Positions 1 through 8,686 are shown, counted from the stretch's first letter. The stretch is 63,217 bases of DNA from Arthrobacter sp. (GCF_030540645.1 NZ_JAUNVV010000010.1:1-63217), one strand, 5' to 3'. A program made the numbers and translations. The notes: generated from the letters alone by a model not told the origin.

Positions 1-203
1 GTGTGACTTTGGCCGTCATTGCCGGGGAAGATCACTTTGTCGCCAGCCATGGCCGACTGGGCCACGGTTTCCACCGTCGTGGTGGAATCGATGGCCAGTG
101 CCGGGCTCGAAATGGCCATCATGCCCAATGCTGCCGTGGCCATGATGGCCGTCGCCTTGAGCCCGCGGGATCTCCCAGAACCCCTAAAGGAATGCGCTGT
201 CAT
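1..203 (-). CDS. Secreted protein, N-terminal part only (runs off the left edge)
   Basis: Reading the minus strand from the ATG at 203 gives about 67 residues and then the window ends. The first ~37 residues are a clear Sec-type signal peptide: basic start (MTAHSFRGSGRSRGLK), a hydrophobic Ala/Met-rich core and a likely cleavage after SSPALA. The mature part begins IDSTTTVETVAQ and continues through VIFPGNDGQSH. A GAGGGA Shine-Dalgarno sequence lies 8 nt before the ATG, which fixes the start. It is transcribed in the same direction as senX3-regX3 but lies 158 nt beyond regX3, so it probably has its own promoter. I do not recognise the family. It is exported, and its position next to a phosphate-sensing system does not by itself prove a phosphate role. 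Confidence 0.7.
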   Translation of the reverse strand, partial: MTAHSFRGSGRSRGLKATAIMATAALGMMAISSPALAIDSTTTVETVAQSAMAGDKVIFPGNDGQSH

Positions 204-361
204 GGATGAAGTCCCTCAAATCTCAGTGCAGCCGCACGGGCCACCCGTTATGTTATCCGTCACAGCATATGACGAGTGCCACACAGGAGCAACCAAAAAC
301 TCACTTATTTGAGCATATGACGTCTTTTATCCATGATCGTGTCCATAACTGTCCAAAAGGC

Positions 362-1042
362 TTAGGGTTCGAACTTGTAGCCAAGACCTCGCACGGTGAG
401 GAGGTATTTGGGCGCTGCGGGATCAGGCTCAATCTTGCTGCGCAGCCGCTTCATGTGGACGTCCAGGGTTTTCGTGTCCCCCACATAGTCCGAACCCCAG
501 ACCCGGTCAATCAACTGCCCACGGGTCAGTACCTTTCCGGCATTGCGCAGCAGCATTTCCAGCAGTTCAAATTCCTTCAGCGGAAAGCCCACTGCTTCCC
601 CGTGGACACTGACAACATGGCGCTCAACGTCCATGCGCACAGGTCCGGCCTGCACGGTGGAATGCAGCAGTTCCTCCGGCTCCGCCTGGCGCCGCAGCAC
701 AGCCCTGATCCGTGCAATCAATTCGCGCGAGGAATAGGGCTTTGTCACATAGTCATCAGCACCGAGTTCCAGCCCCACCACCTTGTCGATTTCAGAATCC
801 TTGGCGGTGAGCATGATGACAGGCACATTGGAGCGTTGGCGCAGGTGCCGGCACACTTCCGTGCCGCTCATGCCCGGCAGCTGCAGGTCAAGGAGCACCA
901 AATCGGCACCGCTGCGCTCAAATTCCAACAGCGCGTCCAGCCCGTTGTCCGCGACACGGACCTCGTACCCTTCCTTGCCCAGCAGGAATGACAACGGGTC
1001 ACTGATGGACTCTTCATCTTCAACTATCAAAATTCTACTCAC
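362..1042 (-). CDS. regX3: Response regulator RegX3 (OmpR/PhoB family)
   Basis: A DNA-binding response regulator of 226 aa. The N-terminal receiver domain (about 1-115) has all canonical residues: the acidic pair E8/D9, the phosphoacceptor D52 (LVLLDLQLPG), T79 (IMLTAKDS) and K101 (DDYVTKPYS). The C-terminal winged helix (about 128-226) ends in the family-typical GLGYKFEP. It is the partner of the kinase directly upstream, 15 nt away in the same operon. In actinobacteria SenX3-RegX3 controls the phosphate-starvation response; regX3 is preferred over phoP/mtrA because of the senX3 partner, the divergent phoU and the GTTCA repeats at 2365-2408. Length is normal for the family. Confidence 0.93.
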   Translation of the reverse strand: MSRILIVEDEESISDPLSFLLGKEGYEVRVADNGLDALLEFERSGADLVLLDLQLPGMSGTEVCRHLRQRSNVPVIMLTAKDSEIDKVVGLELGADDYVTKPYSSRELIARIRAVLRRQAEPEELLHSTVQAGPVRMDVERHVVSVHGEAVGFPLKEFELLEMLLRNAGKVLTRGQLIDRVWGSDYVGDTKTLDVHMKRLRSKIEPDPAAPKYLLTVRGLGYKFEP

Positions 1043-1057
1043 GCTCGTTGCGCTCCT

Positions 1058-2305
1058 TTAGATCAAGCCGGGGTGCCGGTCGGCGCTGTGGTGCGTGCCG
1101 CCGTCGGACGTTGGAAGTGAAAGCTGGGGAAGGCGAACCGTGAAGGTCGACCCCATTTTCGGGGCGGACCAAAGGGTCACCTCACCGCCGTGATTGCTCA
1201 CGATGTGTTTGACGATGCTCAGGCCCAACCCGGTGCCGCCGGTGTGCCGGGAGCGGGCGGCATCCACACGGTAGAAACGTTCGAAGACCCTGTCCTGCTC
1301 GGCCGGGGTGAGCCCGTCGCCCTGGTCGGAGATGCTGACGGAGACGACGCCGGCCCCCACCGACAGCCCGATGCCCACCTGCGTGTTCTCGGGGGAATAC
1401 CGCACGGCGTTGTCGATCAGGTTGCGCAAGGCGGTCACCAGCTGGGCGTGGTCGCCATGGACGGCGGCAGGCTGGGACGGCCCGACGACCAGCGTGATGT
1501 TCTTGCCCTGCGCCGGGAGCCGAGTCCTGTCCACCGCCTCGGCAATGACGGAGTTCATGTCCACGGCGGTGCCGACACGGGCCACATCCTTGCCCTGCAG
1601 CCGGGACAGTTCAATGATGTCCTGAACCAGCGCCGCCAAGCGTGCCGATTCAGTCATCATGCGCGAGGCAAAGCGGCGGACGGTGGCCTGGTCCTCCGGT
1701 GCGGACTCAATAGCTTCGGCCAGTAGTGAAAGGGCACCGACGGGAGTTTTGAGCTCGTGCGACACATTCGCCACAAAGTCGTTGCGCACGGCTTCGGTGC
1801 GGGCAATCTCGGTGCGGTCATCGGCCAGCAGAAGAATGTACTCCTCCCCCAATGGCGCCACCCGAACCTGGATCACGAGCGTGCCCTGCCCTGGCGCCCC
1901 CTGGGTCCTTGGCAGCTCCACAGCGGTGGGCTCCCCCGAGACCGGGTCCACGGCCGCTGCCGGCAACACCCGCGGCAGGGTCAAATCGCGTTCTTCAATG
2001 ACCCCGTCACGGCGCACCCGGTGAGCCAGTTCCAGCAGTTCCTGATGGACCACCGTGTGCCCTCGTACCAGACCAAAGGCGTAGGCACCGGCACTGGCGC
2101 GCACCACGCCGTCGACCGTATCAATGACAATGTAGGCCTTGCCCACCACGGAGAGGACTTCGGCGGAACCGTCGGGAAGGGCGGGTTCGCCGATGTCCAG
2201 CGAAAGCTGGCGGGTGCGCTCGCTGAGACTGAACGCGAACATGCCAAACACGCCCAAGGACAGGCCAATGAGCCCTGCCACCAGTCCAACCACCAAGGGA
2301 TCCAC
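1058..2305 (-). CDS. senX3: Phosphate-sensing histidine kinase SenX3
   Basis: A membrane sensor kinase of 415 aa. The N-terminus (about residues 4-26) is a hydrophobic helix, followed by a PAS-like region (about 45-160). The dimerisation/phosphorylation box reads NVSHELKTPVGAL with the phospho-histidine at H183. The catalytic domain has N, G1 and G2 boxes (NLIDNAVRYSP, SDQGDGL, GGTGLGLSIVKHI). It autophosphorylates and passes phosphate to RegX3, encoded 15 nt downstream. It is divergent from phoU, and PhoU family proteins are known to restrain this type of kinase when phosphate is ample. The shared 160-bp upstream region contains GTTCA repeats, consistent with autoregulation. Confidence 0.92.
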   Translation of the reverse strand: MDPLVVGLVAGLIGLSLGVFGMFAFSLSERTRQLSLDIGEPALPDGSAEVLSVVGKAYIVIDTVDGVVRASAGAYAFGLVRGHTVVHQELLELAHRVRRDGVIEERDLTLPRVLPAAAVDPVSGEPTAVELPRTQGAPGQGTLVIQVRVAPLGEEYILLLADDRTEIARTEAVRNDFVANVSHELKTPVGALSLLAEAIESAPEDQATVRRFASRMMTESARLAALVQDIIELSRLQGKDVARVGTAVDMNSVIAEAVDRTRLPAQGKNITLVVGPSQPAAVHGDHAQLVTALRNLIDNAVRYSPENTQVGIGLSVGAGVVSVSISDQGDGLTPAEQDRVFERFYRVDAARSRHTGGTGLGLSIVKHIVSNHGGEVTLWSAPKMGSTFTVRLPQLSLPTSDGGTHHSADRHPGLI

Positions 2306-2364
2306 GGCTCAAGCCTATGCGGTGGCGGCGGCAATTACGCCAAAACCACCTGCCGTCCCCACTC

Positions 2365-2408
2365 GTTCAGCAAACGTTCACCTTGCCGTGCCGCCACGTT
2401 CACGTTCA
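2365..2408 (+). promoter_or_regulatory. PHO-box-like array of 11-bp GTTCA repeats
   Basis: Four 11-bp units run in phase: GTTCAGCAAAC (2365-2375), GTTCACCTTGC (2376-2386), a degenerate unit CGTGCCGCCAC (2387-2397) and GTTCACGTTCA (2398-2408). Three of four start GTTCA. Actinobacterial PhoP/RegX3-type regulators bind tandem 11-bp repeats starting with GTTCA. The array sits between divergent senX3-regX3 and phoU, the expected place for RegX3 control of both. Confidence 0.8.
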
Positions 2409-2465
2409 GCTGGCAGGCTAGGGGCAACGAGGGCCCCACCGCCCTGCCCATGAAAGGACACACGC

Positions 2466-3128
2466 GTGCGTAAAGTTTTCCAGGCCGAGCTCCACCAAAT
2501 CGGTGAGGGGCTCATCGAGATCTCCGCACTGGTGTGCGAGGCCATCACGAAGGCAACAACAGCCTTTGCCGCAGCAGACCTGCAAGCCGCCCAGGAAGTC
2601 ATCGCTGCCGACGCCCGCATCGACTTCCTGCAAAACGACTTGGACGAACGGGCCATCGACGTCTTGGCGTTGCAGGGGCCGGTGGCCAGCGACCTGCGCA
2701 TGATCGTTGGTTCGCTGCGGATGAGCGCCTCGCTCGAGCGGATGGGCGACCTGGCCCGGCACATCGGCCAACTAACCCGACTGCGTTTCCCCAATATGGT
2801 GATCCCGGCGCCACTGACAGCGACGTTTGCCGAGCTGGCCAGCCTGGACATTTTGATCGCGGAGAAAGTCACTGAGCTGCTGGACACCCGCGACCTTGAA
2901 CTCGTGGCGGACATCGCCGCCGCCAAGGCCCGCATCAGCAGGCTCCACAAGACCGTGTTCTCAACCATCGCGTCCCCTGACTGGCAGGAAACTCCGGCCA
3001 CCACTGTGGACGTCACGCTGGCCAGCCGCTACTTTGAGCGCTTTGGCGACCATGGCGTGTCAGTGGCACGCAAGGTCTCCTACCTCGTCACGGGAGAGTG
3101 GCAGCCCGAGGACTTCCTGGCCGGCTAG
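2466..3128 (+). CDS. phoU: Phosphate signalling regulator PhoU
   Basis: A 220-aa PhoU-family protein starting at a GTG. It is built from two tandem three-helix repeats carrying the family metal-binding motifs: DARIDFLQNDLDER then ASDLRMIVGSLR in the first half, and ASRYFERFGDHGVSVARK in the second. PhoU is a cytoplasmic helical protein that links the Pst transporter to the phosphate-sensing kinase and keeps the response off when phosphate is plentiful. It is divergent from senX3-regX3 and shares the GTTCA-repeat region. No pst genes are in the window. It ends at a strong bidirectional hairpin. Confidence 0.93.
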   Translation: MRKVFQAELHQIGEGLIEISALVCEAITKATTAFAAADLQAAQEVIAADARIDFLQNDLDERAIDVLALQGPVASDLRMIVGSLRMSASLERMGDLARHIGQLTRLRFPNMVIPAPLTATFAELASLDILIAEKVTELLDTRDLELVADIAAAKARISRLHKTVFSTIASPDWQETPATTVDVTLASRYFERFGDHGVSVARKVSYLVTGEWQPEDFLAG

Positions 3129-3162
3129 CTCCGCCGGGGAACGACGGGCGGCCAACGCGAAA

Positions 3163-3201
3163 GCGGGACGGAACCTTTACCAGTGAAAGGTTCCGTCCCG
3201 C
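3163..3201. terminator. Bidirectional terminator between phoU and gpmA
   Basis: A perfect 16-bp stem (3163-3178 paired with 3186-3201) encloses a 7-nt loop, midway between the convergent genes phoU and gpmA. It lacks a long T tract but has AAAGG/CCTTT at the stem top. The symmetry suits both transcripts. Confidence 0.8.
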
Positions 3202-3221
3202 CGTCGTGCTTTAACGTCGTG

Positions 3222-3968
3222 TTACTTCTTGCCCTGGTTTGCCACAGCGAGGATGGCGGTCTCTGCTGCCTCCGGGTCCAAGTACCGGCCACCGGGGTTG
3301 ATGGGGGCGAAGTTATCATCCAGTTCGTACAGCAGCGGGATGCCGGTGGGGATATTCAGGGCCGAGATGGCGTCGTCGGAGATGCCGTCCAGGTGCTTGA
3401 CCATGGCGCGCAGCGAGTTGCCGTGGGCCGTGACAAGAACAGTCTTTCCAGCCTTGAGGTCAACCTTGATTTCCGATTCCCAGTACGGCAGCAGGCGTTC
3501 CAGGACGTCCTTGAGGCATTCCGAGCGCGGCATGTCATCGCCAAGGTCCGCGTAGCGGGGGTCGTTGATCTGCGAGAATTCGCTGTCATCCGACAAGGGC
3601 GGCGGGGCGGTGTCGTAGCTGCGACGCCACTCCATGAACTGCGCCTCACCGAATTCGGCGAGCGTCTGGACCTTGTCCTTGCCCTGCAGTGCCCCGTAGT
3701 GGCGTTCGTTCAGGCGCCAGCTGCGCTTGACGTCGATCCAGCCACGGTCGGCTTTCTCCAGCGTCATGTTGGCCGTGTTGATGGCACGCTTCAGGCGCGA
3801 GGTGTGGACTACGTCCGGCAGGAGGTTGTTCTCCACCAGCAGCTCACCGCCGCGGACAGCCTCGGTGCGGCCCTGGTCGTTGAGGTCAACGTCCACCCAG
3901 CCAGTGAAAAGGTTCTTGGCATTCCACTCACTGTGGCCATGCCGGAGCAAAATCAGCGTATAAGTCAT
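3222..3968 (-). CDS. gpmA: 2,3-bisphosphoglycerate-dependent phosphoglycerate mutase
   Basis: A 248-aa cofactor-dependent glycolytic mutase (3-phosphoglycerate to 2-phosphoglycerate). The phosphohistidine motif [10 protein letters not shown] is at the N-terminus (H10) and the second catalytic histidine is in [11 protein letters not shown]. The substrate-binding segment [10 protein letters not shown] is intact. Length is that of the GpmA family rather than the broader histidine phosphatase superfamily. It is a single-gene unit, convergent with phoU. Confidence 0.95.
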   Translation of the reverse strand: MTYTLILLRHGHSEWNAKNLFTGWVDVDLNDQGRTEAVRGGELLVENNLLPDVVHTSRLKRAINTANMTLEKADRGWIDVKRSWRLNERHYGALQGKDKVQTLAEFGEAQFMEWRRSYDTAPPPLSDDSEFSQINDPRYADLGDDMPRSECLKDVLERLLPYWESEIKVDLKAGKTVLVTAHGNSLRAMVKHLDGISDDAISALNIPTGIPLLYELDDNFAPINPGGRYLDPEAAETAILAVANQGKK

Positions 3969-4125
3969 GAGGCCATCCTACCGGCCGGAACCAGCTGACT
4001 GGAATTGCTACGCCCGGCAGAAATCAGCCGTGGATGCGGCACATGTGAGCACGTAGCCGGATGCCGTACCCGCAAAATGTGTCACGTTCCATAGCTGCCC
4101 AGCACCAAAAACAGCGGTTTCACCC

Positions 4126-5037
4126 ATGTGCGGCAAATATAGTTTTCAGGTGGTTCAACGCGCACAGAGGGTCAAGGACGCCTCCACCGACCCCTCAAAG
4201 CGTGCGGCACGGCGCCGTGGCAAGCCCTTTGGCAACGCCACCCGCGGCACCACGAACCCGAACCGGCTGCGTCGGGTGGACCGCTGGCTGGCCGGCCCGC
4301 AGGCATGGCGGCTGCGCGGTGAGGACCATCCGCTGGTCATTGACTTAGGCTACGGCGGCGCACCCACCACGGCCGTCGAACTGTATTCGAGAATCCACGC
4401 CGTCTGCCCCAGCGCCCATGTCACGGGCATTGAAATTGAGCCCGAACGTGTACGCATCGCCAAGCCGCTGGAGCACGAAGGGCTCGATTTTTGCGTGGGT
4501 GGCTTTGAAATCCCGGTACCCGGCAGGCCCAGCATGGTGCGTGCCTTCAATGTGCTGCGTCAGTACGATGAAGCCGACGTCCAGCTGATCTGGCTCACCG
4601 TCTGTTCCCGTCTGGCACCTCATGGCATCTTCGTTGACGGGACTTGTGACGAGATCGGCCGCCGCAGCACGTGGGTGGCGTTGGATGGCACCGGCCCCAT
4701 GTCACTGACTATTTCGCTCCGCTTTGGCGGTTTCACCCTGCCGTCGGACATTGCCGAGCGGCTGCCCAAGGCGCTCATCCACCACAACATGCCGGGGGAG
4801 AAAATCCATGACTTCCTGCAGGCCTTGGACAAGTATTGGCTGGCCGGAGCCCCGTTGGCTCCCTTTGGCAACCGTCAGCGGTGGCTGAGCATGTGTCAAA
4901 GGATGTACGACGCCGGTTGGCCGGTGGTGCGTTCACCGTCACGGTGGCGCTTGGGTGAGCTGACCGTAGATTGGGCGGCTGTGGCCCCGGTTCCGGCAAC
5001 AGCCCTCATGCCCGAGGCTGCACTGGCCGCCAGCTAA
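4126..5037 (+). CDS. Class I SAM-dependent methyltransferase, substrate unknown
   Basis: A 303-aa protein with a Rossmann-type methyltransferase core. Motif I reads VIDLGYGGAPTTAVEL, followed by an acidic strand end (TGIEIEPERV) that would hold the SAM ribose. A basic N-terminal stretch (KRAARRRGKPFGN) precedes the domain. The GGAP pocket and the C-terminal RSPSRWRLGEL segment resemble uncharacterised actinobacterial methyltransferases found near gpmA. A GTG at 4150 is an alternative start and would remove eight residues. The gene stands alone on the plus strand. The methylated substrate cannot be inferred. Confidence 0.75.
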   Translation: MCGKYSFQVVQRAQRVKDASTDPSKRAARRRGKPFGNATRGTTNPNRLRRVDRWLAGPQAWRLRGEDHPLVIDLGYGGAPTTAVELYSRIHAVCPSAHVTGIEIEPERVRIAKPLEHEGLDFCVGGFEIPVPGRPSMVRAFNVLRQYDEADVQLIWLTVCSRLAPHGIFVDGTCDEIGRRSTWVALDGTGPMSLTISLRFGGFTLPSDIAERLPKALIHHNMPGEKIHDFLQALDKYWLAGAPLAPFGNRQRWLSMCQRMYDAGWPVVRSPSRWRLGELTVDWAAVAPVPATALMPEAALAAS

Positions 5038-5080
5038 GGAAGCTGGGCAGTCATATCTGGCGGCCCTACCAGGCGCGTTC

Positions 5081-5440
5081 CTACCAGGAGGAGCCGCGGT
5101 TTTGCTGGCCGCGGCCGCGGCCACGAACTTCAGCCAGCACGGGCCGGACGTCAGCCAGGTACACACCGGCTGCGGTCACGCCGGCGAGGCAGAAAATCAT
5201 GCCCATCCCCAGCGGGGGAACCGTAAGAGTAGTCACCGGCACAATGACGTAGAGGAAGCCGAAGAACACTGAACCGGCCAGCACGGCCGTCCAGAACGTT
5301 TTGGTCCGTTTGCCGACCCGTTCAAAATCTGCCGCATTAGTGCGTACGCAATCGCTCAAAGCCCAGCCTTGAATGCCCAAGGCCAGCAGGCCCAAGGCCA
5401 CCAGAATGAGAAATTCCACAAAGTTTACGAATCCAATCAC
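5081..5440 (-). CDS. DUF2516 family membrane protein
   Basis: A small membrane protein of 119 aa. It has an N-terminal helix (FVNFVEFLILVALGLLALGI), a central helix (FWTAVLAGSVFFGFLYVIVP) and a third hydrophobic segment (GMIFCLAGVTAAGVYLADV), then a basic Arg/Gly-rich cytoplasmic tail. The pattern WALSDCVRTNAADFERVGKRTKTFW is typical of the actinobacterial DUF2516 family, which has no assigned function. It lies 79 nt after the PLP enzyme in the same direction and may be cotranscribed with nothing else. Confidence 0.78.
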   Translation of the reverse strand: MIGFVNFVEFLILVALGLLALGIQGWALSDCVRTNAADFERVGKRTKTFWTAVLAGSVFFGFLYVIVPVTTLTVPPLGMGMIFCLAGVTAAGVYLADVRPVLAEVRGRGRGQQNRGSSW

Positions 5441-5519
5441 GATTCAAGCTTACAGGCAGCCACAGCGAAAGACAGGTCGGGTTTGCTGGGAAAGTGCAGG
5501 GCTGGCTCAACTCGGCGTT

Positions 5520-6710
5520 CTACCCGCGGTTCCATCCGCGTGCGGCTGCCTGCGCAAAAGCCCGCTCCAGGTCGTTCCAAAGATCCTCGACGTTTTCAAT
5601 GCCCACGCTCAGGCGCAGCAGATTGGCCGGGACGCTCTCAGGTTCGTTCGCGTGGCGGCGACGACGCTCAATAAGCGATTCCACCCCGCCAAGGGACGTG
5701 GCGGGGGTCCACACGCGCAGCGCCTCCACCACCGCATTGGCTGCCTCTTCGCCGCCTGCAACCTCTATACACAGGATGGAACCGAACCCTTTCATCTGCG
5801 CCTTGGCCCTGACATGACCGGGATCCGAAGGCAGGCCGGGGAACAAAACCCGTTCCACGCCGTCGTGCAGGTCAAGACGCTGGGCCAACACCGAAGCACT
5901 GGCCTGCGAGCGCTCAACCCGCAATGCCAGGGTGCGCAGTCCGCGAAGAGCCAGCCACGCCTCGAACGGTCCGGCGATGGCGCCATGGATGGAGCGGTGG
6001 TGCAGCAGGGCTTCGCGCAGTGTGGGATTGGACGTGGCCAGGGCTCCCAGGATGACGTCGGAGTGCCCGGCCAAGTATTTGGTCACGGAGTGCAGCACAA
6101 TGTCCGCGCCCAGTTCCAGCGGCTTTTGCACCAGTGGCGTGGAGAACGTGTTGTCGGTGACGATGAGGGCGCCCACGGCCTGGGCCGAGCGGCAGAGCGC
6201 GTGGATGTCGGCCACCTCAAGCATGGGGTTGGTGGGGCTCTCCAGCCACAACATGTCCGCAGCCTTGCCGCCGGCGCCGGTGAGCGCTGTGATGACCTCG
6301 TCGTTGTTGGCAATGTCCACAGTGCGCAGCGTGAACAGCCCCTTGGCAGCTTGTTCCTGCGCCATGACGAGTGCTCCCTGGTAGGAGTGGGTGGGCATGA
6401 CGAGCACACCGCCGACGGGAATCAGGGACAGCGCGGCGGAGGCGGCAGCCAACCCCGAACTGAAGATGAGGGCTGGCAGCGCGGCGCCTTCAAGCTGGCC
6501 CAGGGCGTCTTCCAGCGGATCCCACGTGGGGTTCGAGTAGCGGCCGTAGGCTCTGTCCCCATCCACTACGGTGCCTGTGCCCACATACGTGGAGGAGAGC
6601 ACAATGGGCGGGTTCACGGGGGAATCGTGGCCGCGCGGCGGCCGCCCTGCTGCCACCACCACGGTGTCGGCGCTGAGTTCTTCCGGGTGGCTGGCAGGCT
6701 GATACGTCAT
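5520..6710 (-). CDS. Cystathionine gamma-synthase-like PLP enzyme
   Basis: A 396-aa Cys/Met-metabolism PLP-dependent enzyme (fold type I). The Schiff-base lysine is K211 in SVTKYLAGHSD. The cofactor-contacting segments FSSGLAAASAAL, LESPTNPMLEV and VTDNTFSTP are present, as is the YGRYSNPTWDPLE substrate loop. Family members perform gamma-replacement or gamma-elimination on homoserine esters or cystathionine, and the sequence alone does not settle which. The frame is open to a GTG at 6731, but the ATG at 6710 has a closer GTGGGA ribosome site. The gene diverges from tmk, with DnaA-box-like sites between them. Confidence 0.85.
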   Translation of the reverse strand: MTYQPASHPEELSADTVVVAAGRPPRGHDSPVNPPIVLSSTYVGTGTVVDGDRAYGRYSNPTWDPLEDALGQLEGAALPALIFSSGLAAASAALSLIPVGGVLVMPTHSYQGALVMAQEQAAKGLFTLRTVDIANNDEVITALTGAGGKAADMLWLESPTNPMLEVADIHALCRSAQAVGALIVTDNTFSTPLVQKPLELGADIVLHSVTKYLAGHSDVILGALATSNPTLREALLHHRSIHGAIAGPFEAWLALRGLRTLALRVERSQASASVLAQRLDLHDGVERVLFPGLPSDPGHVRAKAQMKGFGSILCIEVAGGEEAANAVVEALRVWTPATSLGGVESLIERRRRHANEPESVPANLLRLSVGIENVEDLWNDLERAFAQAAARGWNRG

Positions 6711-6772
6711 ACGTCCCACAGTAGACCGCACACCGCGGGCGAGCGCTGCAATATGACTTCTAGCCTCAATAT

Positions 6773-6825
6773 TGTGGATAACCGCGCCGTTGTGGAGAAC
6801 TTGTCCAAATGGTCAGTTGTCCACA
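6773..6825. promoter_or_regulatory. Cluster of four DnaA-box-like sequences before tmk-holB
   Basis: Within 53 bp lie TGTGGATAA at 6773-6781 (complement TTATCCACA, the perfect DnaA box), TGTGGAGAA at 6791-6799 (complement TTCTCCACA), TTGTCCAAA at 6801-6809 and TTGTCCACA at 6817-6825 (the common actinobacterial DnaA box). They occupy the metB-like/tmk divergent promoter region, ending 41 nt before the tmk start. Confidence 0.6.
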
Positions 6826-6866
6826 GCGCCAATGCTCCTGCCAGCTTGGGCCGGTAGGCTGGTCGG

Positions 6867-7520
6867 GTGACTCCTACTTCTGCCCCGTCGCCGGGCTTGT
6901 TCATCGCTTTTGAAGGTGGCGACGGTGCGGGAAAATCCACCCAGGCCGCGCTGCTTGCCCGAGCCCTGTCCGACGCCGGACGAACAGTGGTGCGCACCCG
7001 TGAACCGGGCGGCACTCCCGTCGGTGAAAAACTGCGTTCCCTGGTCCTTGACCATGGGCAGGGTGAGATTGACGCCAAGACGGAGGCACTGATCTTTGCC
7101 GCCGCCCGTGCCGCTCATGCCACCCAAGTGATTGTCCCGGCCATGGCCCGGGGAGAGATTGTGCTCAGCGACCGCTACGCCGATTCCTCCATCGCCTACC
7201 AGGGCGCCGGCCGCGGCCTCGGAAATGACGCCATCTTCCAGCTCAACGATTGGGCTACGAACAGCCTATGGCCGGACTTGACTGTTTTGCTTGACGTTTC
7301 CCCGGTATCCGGCCGCCAGCGCCGCACGGCAGGCGATAGCGCCGAGGATCGAATGGAATCGGAGCCCGACGCCTTCCACTCCACCATTCGTGCAGCGTTC
7401 CTCGAACTGGCCGCAGCCCACCCCGACCGCTACCTGGTGCTTCCGGCTGGCGACTCCGTTGCCGAACTGGCCCTCGTCATCGAACACCATGTCATGGCCC
7501 TTGTCGCGGAGCGCGCATGA
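6867..7520 (+). CDS. tmk: Thymidylate kinase
   Basis: A 217-aa dTMP kinase, making dTDP for DNA synthesis. The P-loop FEGGDGAGKST is at about residues 13-23, followed by the DR motif region TREPGGTPVG, the SDRYADSSIAYQG substrate segment and a lid rich in Arg (SGRQRRTAGDSAEDRME). The GTG start at 6867 is chosen because the P-loop then falls at the normal distance from the N-terminus. It overlaps holB by 4 nt (ATGA), so the two are translationally coupled. Putative DnaA boxes sit in its promoter region. Confidence 0.95.
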   Translation: MTPTSAPSPGLFIAFEGGDGAGKSTQAALLARALSDAGRTVVRTREPGGTPVGEKLRSLVLDHGQGEIDAKTEALIFAAARAAHATQVIVPAMARGEIVLSDRYADSSIAYQGAGRGLGNDAIFQLNDWATNSLWPDLTVLLDVSPVSGRQRRTAGDSAEDRMESEPDAFHSTIRAAFLELAAAHPDRYLVLPAGDSVAELALVIEHHVMALVAERA

Positions 7521-8686
7521 GCGTCTGGGTTGACCTGCAGGGCCAGGATTCCGTGGTGGCCCAGCTGCGCCGCGCCGCACAGTCCAGCTCGCCCACGCAT
7601 GCCTGGCTGCTGACAGGACCACCGGGCTCCGGCCGTTCCAACGCAGCGCTGGCTTTCGCCGCGGCCCTGGTGTGTGAGCGCCCGGAACTGGCGGCCCGCG
7701 GATGTGGTGTCTGCAAGGCCTGTCACACCACGCTGGCGGGAACCAACGCCGACGTCACGTACATCGCCACGGAAAAAACCACCATCACGATCGATGAATC
7801 CCGCGCTCTGGTGCGCAAGGCCCACGACAGCCCGTCGTCGTCCCGTTGGCGGGTCATGATCGTCGGCGACGCGGACCGCATGGCCGAGCGCACCACCAAT
7901 GTGCTGCTCAAGGCCATTGAAGAGCCGCCGCCGCGCACCATTTGGATCCTGTGCGCGCCCAGCCCGGCGGACGTCCTGGTCACCATCCGTTCACGCTGCC
8001 GGACACTGACGCTGCGGCTGCCTCCGGTGGCGGATGTTGCGGCCCTGCTGGTCCGCCGCGACGGCATCGAACCGGAACTGGCGTTGACTGCCGCACGCGC
8101 CGCGCAAAGCCACATTGGCATTGCCCGCCGCCTGGCCACCGACCCCGGCGCCCGTGAGCGGCGCGATGCAACCGTGAACCTGCCGCTGAAGCTGCGCGAC
8201 ATCTCCACAGCCGTCCAGTCTGCTGCCTCCCTGCTGGAGTTGGCCCAGGCGGAGGCGTCCTCCTCCAATGAAGAGCGCGACGCCGTCGAAAAGGTGTCGC
8301 TGCTGCGTTCCCTCGGTGCACCCGAGACAGGGACGCTCCCGCCGCCCATGCGTGCCCAGGTCCGCGCGCTGGAGGAGGACCAGAAGCGTCGTGCCAAGCG
8401 GTCCGTCACGGACCAACTGGACAGGGCCCTGACCGATTTACTTTCCTTCTACCGGGATGTGCTGGTCCTGCAGCTGGACGCCCGGGCAGGAACCAGTGCC
8501 GAACATGCCGCGCTGGAGCTTGTCAACGACCCGCTGCGGGCGCAATTACAGGACTTTGCCGCCCGTTCCCGCCCCGAAACCACACTGGTTCGCATGGACG
8601 CCATCAACTCCGTGCGCCGCCGCCTCACCACCACCAACGTTGCCCCCCTGCTGGCCCTTGAGGCCATGGCAGTCAGCCTGCTCTAA
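7517..8686 (+). CDS. holB: DNA polymerase III delta' subunit
   Basis: A 389-aa AAA+ clamp-loader subunit. It has a P-loop-like segment (LTGPPGSGRSNAALAFA), the zinc module with closely spaced cysteines (CERPELAARGCGVCKACHTT), and the box IVGDADRMAERTTNVLLKAIEEPP that is diagnostic of the delta'/DnaX family. The sensor-1 region SRCRTLTLRLP follows. In the holoenzyme it helps open the sliding clamp. It begins inside the tmk stop (4-nt overlap), the usual actinobacterial tmk-holB pair. Confidence 0.93.
   Translation: MSVWVDLQGQDSVVAQLRRAAQSSSPTHAWLLTGPPGSGRSNAALAFAAALVCERPELAARGCGVCKACHTTLAGTNADVTYIATEKTTITIDESRALVRKAHDSPSSSRWRVMIVGDADRMAERTTNVLLKAIEEPPPRTIWILCAPSPADVLVTIRSRCRTLTLRLPPVADVAALLVRRDGIEPELALTAARAAQSHIGIARRLATDPGARERRDATVNLPLKLRDISTAVQSAASLLELAQAEASSSNEERDAVEKVSLLRSLGAPETGTLPPPMRAQVRALEEDQKRRAKRSVTDQLDRALTDLLSFYRDVLVLQLDARAGTSAEHAALELVNDPLRAQLQDFAARSRPETTLVRMDAINSVRRRLTTTNVAPLLALEAMAVSLL

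Noticed and set aside
340..359. Direct repeat TGTCCATAAC/TGTCCAAAAG after regX3
   Set aside because: 10-bp spacing and no GTTCA, so not a PHO box by the pattern seen at 2365-2408; probably chance.
206..991. Long open frame on the plus strand across regX3
   Set aside because: It is the antisense of the well-supported regX3 and has no family features; high GC content produces such shadows.
5373..6857. 494-codon plus-strand frame antisense to the PLP enzyme
   Set aside because: Low-complexity His/Gly/Arg composition and no motifs; the opposite strand has a complete enzyme with K211.
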